A stretch of 64,000 nucleotides of DNA from Diploptera punctata (lineage: Eukaryota; Arthropoda; Insecta; Blattodea; Blaberidae). Under the pieces are notes generated by a model, which was given only the letters and a program-made list of their open reading frames with translations, ran no database searches and was not told where the DNA came from. The stretch covers positions 558,001 to 622,000 of the forward strand of contig JASPKZ010007525.1 of assembly GCA_030220185.1 (NCBI GenBank), given 5' to 3'. A program made the position numbers and the translations under genes. Positions 58,105 to 64,000 of the stretch are shown here, one piece after another. How positions within the stretch are numbered: position 1 is the stretch's first letter; every line of letters begins with the position of its first letter.

Positions 58105-58690
58105 TATATTACGATGCGAGACTGGGAAGTGGTTTTTACAGAAGCGAGGAAAATGTTTAAAAACCGAGCGATAGGAGGTTTTTAATTTCCGAGATTCTGT
58201 AAAACACTCCACAAACATGCGTGGTACATTATTTTTTTTTTGTGCGATGGAGTTTTCAAAATATTAAATAGTAAAATAATAACATCTTTGTTGGAAATAT
58301 TTTCGTTCATTAAAAACAATTGACTAACATTAACAGTGTAGGCATTGTTTATTAGTTGAGACTACAGCAGGCCGTGACACCAATCAGTACAAAATGGCGG
58401 CAAGTACGTGTTTATTGCTTCAAATAAAGTTCAGTTCATTTAATACGCAGTGATTTGTTTCGTATAATGTATATTAACACTACGTTTTGGATATTATTTG
58501 TACATGCATTGTACGTAGCATACATAGAGGGCAGGTGGTTTTACTTCCGACACGGCTTTTGTAATATGTAATGTTACAGTATAGTTATTTTATTATAGTA
58601 TAGTTATTTAGGTTGGCAACCCCGAAATGTAGGAAGTTGAACTTTCAATCATGGCTGCCATTGCTGTAAGTACGACAAAAAGCACTACCG
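58105..58690 (+). repeat. Repeat family R, longest copy D
   Basis: Starts TATATTACGATGCGAGAC. It has an inner hairpin (TTTTACAGAAGCGAGGAAA and the inverse-like TTTCCGAGATTCTGTAAAA, about 58134-58208), AAAATGGCGGCAAGTACG, GGTTGGCAACCCCGAAATG and TCATGGCTGCCATTGCTG|TAAGTACGAC. An extra duplication of ATAGTTATTT lies near 58580-58608. Confidence 0.75.
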
Positions 58691-58839
58691 CGCAAAAAAA
58701 TTGTTTACGCATCGCCTATCACCAAGCAATGAATACACTGAATAATCAATTGAGTTGGTGTTTACTTGATGAGAGTCCATATTTATTAATTAAATAAAAA
58801 TAAAACTTAGTTTTATTTGATTTTCATATTTATTAAGAT

Positions 58840-58899
58840 ATAATTCAGTGACAGCTGTTTCGGTACACTGTACCTTCTTCAGACATGTTAAGAAATTAT
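58840..58899 (-). ncRNA. Hammerhead-ribozyme-like motif, left arm
   Basis: On the minus strand: distal helix I ATAATT/AATTAT, CTGAAGA, helix II GGTAC-AGT-GTACC (5 perfect pairs), GAAA, palindromic CAGCTG in place of helix III, and the TC before the predicted cleavage site, then AC pairing with GT at the base of helix I. It differs from the right-arm copy at one base in the helix I internal loop (C versus G). Confidence 0.6.
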
Positions 58900-59172
58900 G
58901 AATTCTGTTATTATAGTACATATCAACTGATCTAAGCGACAATACAACAATAATTTATTTAAATTTAGCAAAGGTGATTCATTCAACTCAAGTTGAGAAT
59001 TTAACAGTTTATTACTACTTTTCAATTTATTTATTTATTTCCACAGCCTCCAAAAGGTCCAACTTCTTACCCTTATCACAAACATGTAAAATTTCAAAAT
59101 TTGGATCGAAACAATGATTAAATTGGAATAGGTGGTTAGCATATTTTGATATGTACTATAATAACACAATTC

Positions 59173-59232
59173 ATAATTTGTTAACATGTCTGAAGAAGGT
59201 ACAGTGTACCGAAACAGCTGTCACTGAATTAT
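59173..59232 (+). ncRNA. Hammerhead-ribozyme-like motif, right arm
   Basis: ATAATT (59173-59178) pairs with AATTAT (59227-59232); GT (59188-59189) with AC (59223-59224); catalytic box CTGAAGA 59190-59196; helix II GGTAC 59198-59202 and GTACC 59206-59210 around AGT; GAAA 59211-59214; C-AGCT-G 59215-59220; then T59221 C59222, with cleavage predicted after C59222. All conserved core positions of a type I hammerhead are met (position 7 is A, which is tolerated). The tiny helix III built from a palindrome is typical of the minimal Penelope-like hammerheads. Confidence 0.62.
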
Positions 59233-59316
59233 ATCTTAATAAATATGAAAATCAAATAAAACTAATTTTATTTTTATTTAATCAATAATTACACTAAAGA
59301 TATGAAATCATAATCG

Positions 59317-59510
59317 GATTACCACCGTGGTCTAGTGGTAATATCGTTGCTTCTCTCGCAGGAACCTGAGTTAGATTCCCAATCAGCTTGAATTTCATGG
59401 TTGAGGGTTTCTAGGGTTTTCCTCAAATGTAAAGCAAATACAAAGAAATTCGAGCCACAAATTCCCTGAAAATCACCAGAATCATAATTATCATGAATCG
59501 TGTACATAAT
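59317..59510 (+). mobile_element. SINE family F
   Basis: The head CCGTGGTCTAGTGGTAA with GAGTTAGATTCCC resembles a Glu/Gly-type tRNA. The body has GGGTTTTCCTCAAATGTAAAG, similar in layout to family A. Single copy. Confidence 0.65.
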
Positions 59511-60626
59511 AACTTGAGTTCATGGAATCGGAGTCATCTAGTTTACAGCAATGAAACCAGTTCATTATAGATCCATCAGAGACTAAGAGTTAGCTTCAGC
59601 GTCTGTCAAAAGTAAGAATTGCAGAGATGAACTATAGTGTTTCTGATGGTTTTAGGACCAGGAGTCGTGATATTCGGTGCAGTGTAGTCTAAGTATATAA
59701 CACCTCTTTCTGAAATTAAGTCTCCGTTCATCACATCATTGTCGTCTCATTAAAAAAAACACAACGATTGGGAAGCCAGGTACGGAGAACGCACAACTTA
59801 ACTGACCCGACAGAACTGAAGAAAGGAAAGTCGCAGTATGACCATTGTTGTTTCAATAACAACATAAAAAAATCTCTACTAAAATAAAGACAGAAGAAAT
59901 AGTCACATAAAAAGAGCGAAATAAAAATAAATTTCTACATTTCAAAAAATACTATGACTGAAGTATCCTGCATAACAGAAGTTTAAAATATCTAGAGAAG
60001 TTCAAATTCAAGGAAGAAGATACAGTACGTAGATAATAGGTAAGTGTTCTGGAGGAAAATAGAGACAGTAACGGATCTGCTAGAAACCTGAAGGAAGGAA
60101 TAAATTGTTTTGGAAAGAACATGAATAAGCCCGAGAATGAAAGAATGCTGACCCAAAAGAAAACAAAATAGTCAACTAAGTAGTGTAATCATAGAATTGG
60201 AATCTATTGATGGTTGAAACGATATGAAAACATCGCAATCAAAAAAAATTGTAGACGCCTGGTTATTTGGGCAATGTTATATAATTCGATTATCTTGTAG
60301 CACACGTAAGAACAACAAACTATCACGTGGAGTGGCAAACCCATGACCTGGCCAATGCGTAAGCAGTCATCTTAATCTACGTAAAATTATGTTTACTTAA
60401 TGTAGCGTGAAGAGCATTATCTTGTAAATGTCTATCTTCTCTACATAATAATACATTATCAAGATCTATTACTCACCAAACTAGCAGATGCACTATCACA
60501 TGCAATTTACATCAATCTATACGCTTATTGATACACTTATATACAGTTTCCTTTTTAACGAGAACTGGAGGTGATTTGTATTTTATGTTAACGAATCTCA
60601 TATTTAATCAAGAGCAAACGTACATA
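59511..60626. other. No recognised gene
   Basis: A degenerate minus-strand tRNA-like relic near 60310-60370. Otherwise nothing supported. Confidence 0.35.
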
Positions 60627-60629
60627 ATA

Positions 60630-60666
<37 letters not shown>

Positions 60667-60890
60667 TAATAATAAAAATAATTAATTATTGGTGACAGGG
60701 ATGGATTTATAAGAGGAGGGACGGGAGAAGAACAAAAGGAAGGCCAGCCAACAAATGGATAGACAGTGGATACACATCCAATACGTCTTTCTCCGAGGAG
60801 TGACTTGGGAGATAAACAGGATGAAAATCCTACAAATTATGAATAAGAAGAAGAAGAAAAAGAAGAAGAAGAAAAAGAGGAAGAAAGACT
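60627..60890 (+). pseudogene. (AAT)n then degraded LINE end with (GAA)n tail
   Basis: (AAT)n at 60627-60675. 60690-60840 has remnants of a LINE C-terminus (degraded GRPxxRW-like module, GRPANKWI in one frame), followed by GAAGAAGAAGAAAAAG at 60848-60880. Confidence 0.45.
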
Positions 60891-61032
60891 TCTAGAAATT
60901 CAAGAAGAGACATAATCAGAAATACTAAAATCAGAGAAATAATGGATGTTCAAAAAATATTCTACAAGTTATTATTATTGATTTCGTACATCTCAATGAT
61001 GGAAAAATCATATTTGAAGAGAAAAATTATAC

Positions 61033-61105
61033 GCTCAGACCGGGACTTGAACCCGGGACCCTTGGTTCTCTAGACCAAGTGCTCTACCAACTGAGCTACC
61101 TGAAC
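61033..61105 (-). tRNA. tRNA-like sequence, unit 1
   Basis: The minus strand folds as a cloverleaf: acceptor (GTTCAGG with TCTGAGC, partly mismatched), D arm GCTC/GAGC, anticodon stem TTGGT/ACCAA around CTAGAGA (AGA if read as anticodon), T arm CCGGG/CCCGG. An AGA anticodon would mean Ser, but there is no long variable arm and there is one extra base before the anticodon stem, so it is likely a tRNA-derived SINE head. Confidence 0.45.
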
Positions 61106-61325
61106 AAGTACCGACCTAAACGCAAATCTTTCTCTATATACATTGTAATTCCCGTCCACCAAATGCTATGAAGCCATGCTTCTATCTTGCAAATGGCGGC
61201 TCCTTTATTAAGAAGACATATTTGGGAATTATACATTACAGCCAATACGGCTTTTTCCATGTTATTATTATTGATTTCGTACATCTCAATGATGGATAAA
61301 TCATATTTGAAGAGAAAAATTATAC

Positions 61326-61398
61326 GCTCAGACCGGGACTTCAACCCGGGACCCTTGGTTCTCTAGACCAAGTGCTCTACCAACTGAGCTACCTGAGC
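61326..61398 (-). tRNA. tRNA-like sequence, unit 2
   Basis: As unit 1, with a 7-bp acceptor stem (GCTCAGG/TCTGAGC, one wobble) and a changed T-loop base (TTGAAGT). Confidence 0.45.
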
Positions 61399-61617
61399 AA
61401 GTACCGATCTAAACGCAAATCTTTCTCTATATACATTGTAATTCCCGTCCACCAAATGCTATGAAGCCATGCTTCTATCTTGCAAATGGCGGCTCCTTTA
61501 TAAGAAGACATATTTGGGAATTATACATTACAGCCAATACGGCTTTTTCCATGTTATTATTATTGATTTCGTACATCTCAATGATGGATAAATCATATTT
61601 GAAGAGAAAAATTATAC

Positions 61618-61690
61618 GCTCAGACCGGGACTTCAACCCGGGACCCTTGGTTCTCTAGACCAAGTGCTCTACCAACTGAGCTACCTGAGC
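61618..61690 (-). tRNA. tRNA-like sequence, unit 3
   Basis: Identical to unit 2 by eye. Spacing 292 bp. Confidence 0.45.
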
Positions 61691-61965
61691 AAGTACCGAT
61701 CTAAACGCAAATCTTTCTCTATATACATTGTAATTCCCGTCCACCAAATGCTATGAAGCCATGCTTCTATCTTGCAAATGGCGGCTCCTTTATTAAGAAG
61801 ACATATTTGGGAATTATACATTACAGCCAATACGGCTGTGACATACTTGGATATAAAACCATTTTAACAAAGGTAAGTCACGTTGAAACATAATAACGGA
61901 CACACGAGAACAAGTTTATTTCCAAGAAATCTTCACTTTTGCAAGACGATATATATGAGGATACA

Positions 61966-62060
61966 GGAGATGATTGGAAAACATAAGCTTAGGATAGGGA
62001 TGTGTGGAGAGCTTATGTCCGCGCGGCCATGAACCTAAGGGTACGATAGTGCCAGTGAGT
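61966..62060 (+). pseudogene. LINE family X, 3' scrap
   Basis: Matches the last 90 bp of family X (GGATGTGTGGAGAGCTTATG, GCGCGGCCATGAACCTA) and ends GTGCCAGTGAG then TTGTTAG. Confidence 0.78.
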
Positions 62061-62696
62061 TGTTAGTTATATCGCCTATATATAAAAAGTGCTTTAGTGG
62101 ACTTGGCTTCTCCTCGTCAGTAAATAACATTTGTCCCCTAAATTCTTGTTACATAAATCACTATTAGGCCTATAGCTTTTTACTTTTTTTTACACAATAT
62201 TGAAAAGCTGCTTGAAATTTCTGGATTAATAATTTTGTAAATAAAACACTACATACGGAATACCTTTTATTAATGATAATACCGTAATAATAATAATAAT
62301 AATAATAATAAGAATAATAATAATAGTAACATTAATAATAACCTATAAATAAATTATTTTACTATCATTATCCATTTTCTCTTATTTTTTCTCTTTGATA
62401 TACCTGTAGAGTTAATTGATTTTCGTTTTCTTATCTTAATCAATTTAATGTTAATATAAAATTAAGATTTAAGATAAGCATTTTATATTTATTTTATACT
62501 TTTTCTCATGAATTCCATGTAAATTATCGATGGTTGCGTCGACTATTTAAGATATAGCTTTATTAACAGAATTAATGTGTTGTAATTTGTGTCCTCAGTT
62601 ACTTTGTACCGTACATACTGTGTGTATTTGTCAAACGTATTTATACATCTTGTTGGGTGTAAGACATCTGATGAATTTAACTCCGCCACGAAAAAC

Positions 62697-62738
<42 letters not shown>

Positions 62739-62880
62739 GCAGAAGGTGCTGAGGATACAAATCTGTGGCGGAGAAAAATAAATTTGGGTTGAAGGATAAC
62801 TACTGCAATGTAGAGAAAATCCTTAATAAAATAATTATTATAATATTAAGATATTAAAATAATATATAAAAGGTACTTAC
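62061..62880. other. No gene; (AAT)n and (ATT)n tracts
   Basis: (AAT)n at 62285-62325 and (ATT)n at 62697-62738. 62590-62696 followed by (ATT)n may be a LINE/SINE 3' end. False frames run through both tracts. Confidence 0.45.
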
Positions 62881-63000
62881 CTAGTCACAAGTGAGCGGAA
62901 TACTTTCCTAGTAGTTTGAACACATGGAAATGCGTTTATCGCACTGGGTTGTTTGCCTGGTTAATGCCAAGCTGTCACTGACGTTCACAAAGATGTCTTA
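62881..63000 (-). other. Possible 5' untranslated exon with strong donor
   Basis: On the minus strand TGTGACTAG is followed by GTAAGTACC at 62880, a near-perfect 5' splice site. The upstream 120 bp are GC-richer and have stops in all frames. It could be a 5' exon of the minus-strand gene at 35014 and 6408, or chance. The 5' limit is arbitrary. Confidence 0.25.
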
Positions 63001-63130
63001 TCTGAATTTAGATTATTACGATATTTGCAACACATGTGAGTTGGCAATTCCCTTATACGTCTAAAAATAACATCCCACCTACTTTGTGTTGATGTATTCT
63101 CACGGGTTTTTACGGTTGGGCCAAAACAAT

Positions 63131-63285
63131 AGAATCAAATAATACACCTGAACTACTTGGCTCAGACGGTAGCGTTCTAGGTCTTGCATTTGGGAGGTTC
63201 TGTACTCAGTCATTGACAGACCCATCATAGACCGAACAACCTGGCTTTTCTCCCGTTTCCATCAGTCATCGGAACAAATGAAGAT
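63131..63285 (+). mobile_element. tRNA-like SINE relic
   Basis: ACTACTTGGCTCAGACGGTA (A-box-like) and GGAGGTTCTGTACTC (weak B box) at tRNA-like spacing. Confidence 0.4.
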
Positions 63286-63288
63286 TTA

Positions 63289-63519
63289 GGCCGGTATTCA
63301 AGAACTAAACTTTCCGTGAAGAGCGATTCTCAGCCCGTCTCTCCGTAGTTAAATTAAATGGGTCATGCAGAACCTACTCTAACTGGCTCACTCTATTCAA
63401 CATCACGTGCTAACAAGATATTTATTTAAAAAATCTAGGAACAATTGAAAGATGAGAGCCTTTGCTTACAGAAGATGGAGATGAAATGACCTAGAGAGCT
63501 TGGTTCTTGAATACCGGCC
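63289..63519. mobile_element. PIF/Harbinger-like MITE, TTA target duplication
   Basis: A 231-bp element with inverted ends GGCCGGTATTCAAGAAC (left) and its inverse at 63503-63519, continuing imperfectly to about 25 bp. TTA flanks it at 63286-63288 and 63520-63522, the 3-bp target of PIF/Harbinger elements. No coding. Confidence 0.8.
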
Positions 63520-63522
63520 TTA

Positions 63523-64000
63523 GGATTTAATTGGCACGATTCATTTAATAAGTATCATCATTTTATAATATTAAAATTAAATGAATAAATCATATAACAT
63601 TAGCATCCCAGGGTCTCGGTTTCGTTTACCTGCTATTTGAAATGGACAACTAGCGAACAATTGTTAAGTACACTTAAAGTAAGATTGAGAGAGTGATTCG
63701 CACTACCACGTGACTCCAGCCTAAACTGTCATCTGCAAACCAATAGAAGCACTCAACTTTGTAAACTGGCCCTTCGGAGTTGTCCTGGCATGGTTTTAGT
63801 TTTAATTAATTGCGATTAAATCGGCGAACTTTTACAGAAACACATATTGGGTTTATGAGTTCAGAATAAGATGTTGGGGTTCAATTTGTGGCTTTGAACA
63901 TGTTGAATTTTTCTAAGGGGTCTGAGTATGTGTATATGCCAGTTCGTGTAACATAAAATTAGTAAAAATTAAAAACGAATATATAACAAATAGAATTACA
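63523..64000. other. No recognised feature
   Basis: Nothing supported to the window end. Confidence 0.35.

Larger units (their letters stand above)
58785..59290. repeat. Foldback with ~142-bp arms carrying hammerhead motifs
   Basis: Left arm 58785-58926 and right arm 59145-59290 are inverted copies with only a few differences, separated by a 218-bp spacer without coding potential. Each arm contains a full hammerhead-like motif (separate entries), pointing toward each other's spacer side symmetrically. Arms rich in this motif match the known feature of Penelope-like terminal repeats. No RT or GIY-YIG sequence is in the spacer. Confidence 0.78.
60968..61840. repeat. Tandem triplication, 292/293-bp units
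   Basis: Units begin at 60968, 61261 and 61553 (GTTATTATTATTGATTTCG). They are almost identical; differences include one base in the T-loop and one missing T. Each unit holds a tRNA-like sequence on the minus strand and a segment with GGCGGCTCCTTTA and ATTACAGCCAATACGG. Confidence 0.92.

Noticed and set aside
61033..61690. Three functional tRNA-Ser genes
   Set aside because: The AGA anticodon needs a long variable arm that is absent, one extra base sits before the anticodon stem, and the units look like tandem copies of a SINE-like sequence.

Overview
This looks like an insect nuclear genome window: AT-rich, and made almost entirely of transposable elements, SINEs and simple repeats, with only traces of host exons. 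The several tRNA-headed SINE families, the (ATG)n- and (GTAA)n-tailed LINE fragments and a possible intron of about 28 kb suggest a large genome. A cockroach, termite or other polyneopteran is my guess; no sequence here proves the species. Many apparent ORFs open with TTG or GTG or run through microsatellites, so they are not genes.

Layout. 0-5 kb: a nearly intact Tc1/mariner-superfamily element with DD41D spacing, an hAT-like MITE, SINEs, and a foldback whose arms carry hammerhead-ribozyme-like cores. 5-13 kb: a candidate host exon (6408-6591, minus), a decayed DDE element with 20-bp inverted termini (7081-9116), and a jockey/I-like LINE ORF1 (9835-12560) broken by two insertions and a microsatellite. 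14.5-17.5 kb: an array of about 63 copies of a 47-bp minisatellite. 18.5-31 kb: nested DNA transposons, including a three-deep nest at 23950-25425, LINE fragments and SINEs. 35-45 kb: a second host exon (35014-35164, minus), a 2.1-kb LINE copy, a SINE inside an MITE, a large TCTA/TCTG microsatellite, a Tyr-tRNA-like relic, a foldback and a third candidate exon (44207-44348). 46-64 kb: more SINEs with clear target-site duplications, an internally deleted mariner relative, a second foldback with two well-formed hammerhead-like motifs (58840-58899 and 59173-59232), a 292/293-bp tandem triplication carrying tRNA-like sequences, and a PIF/Harbinger-like MITE.

How it fits together. The exons at 35014-35164 and 6408-6591 join in phase on the minus strand and would encode the short cytoplasmic tail and single membrane anchor of a type II membrane protein, possibly an M13 (neprilysin/ECE-like) metallopeptidase. 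If so, most of the window is intron of that gene, filled by nested insertions. The rest is a layered record of transposition: insertion order can be read directly at several nests.

Two things deserve most attention: the paired hammerhead-like motifs in the foldbacks, which point to Penelope-like-element terminal repeats, and the four-copy Helentron/HINE-like family with short subterminal inverted repeats and a terminal hairpin that is expanded in three copies.
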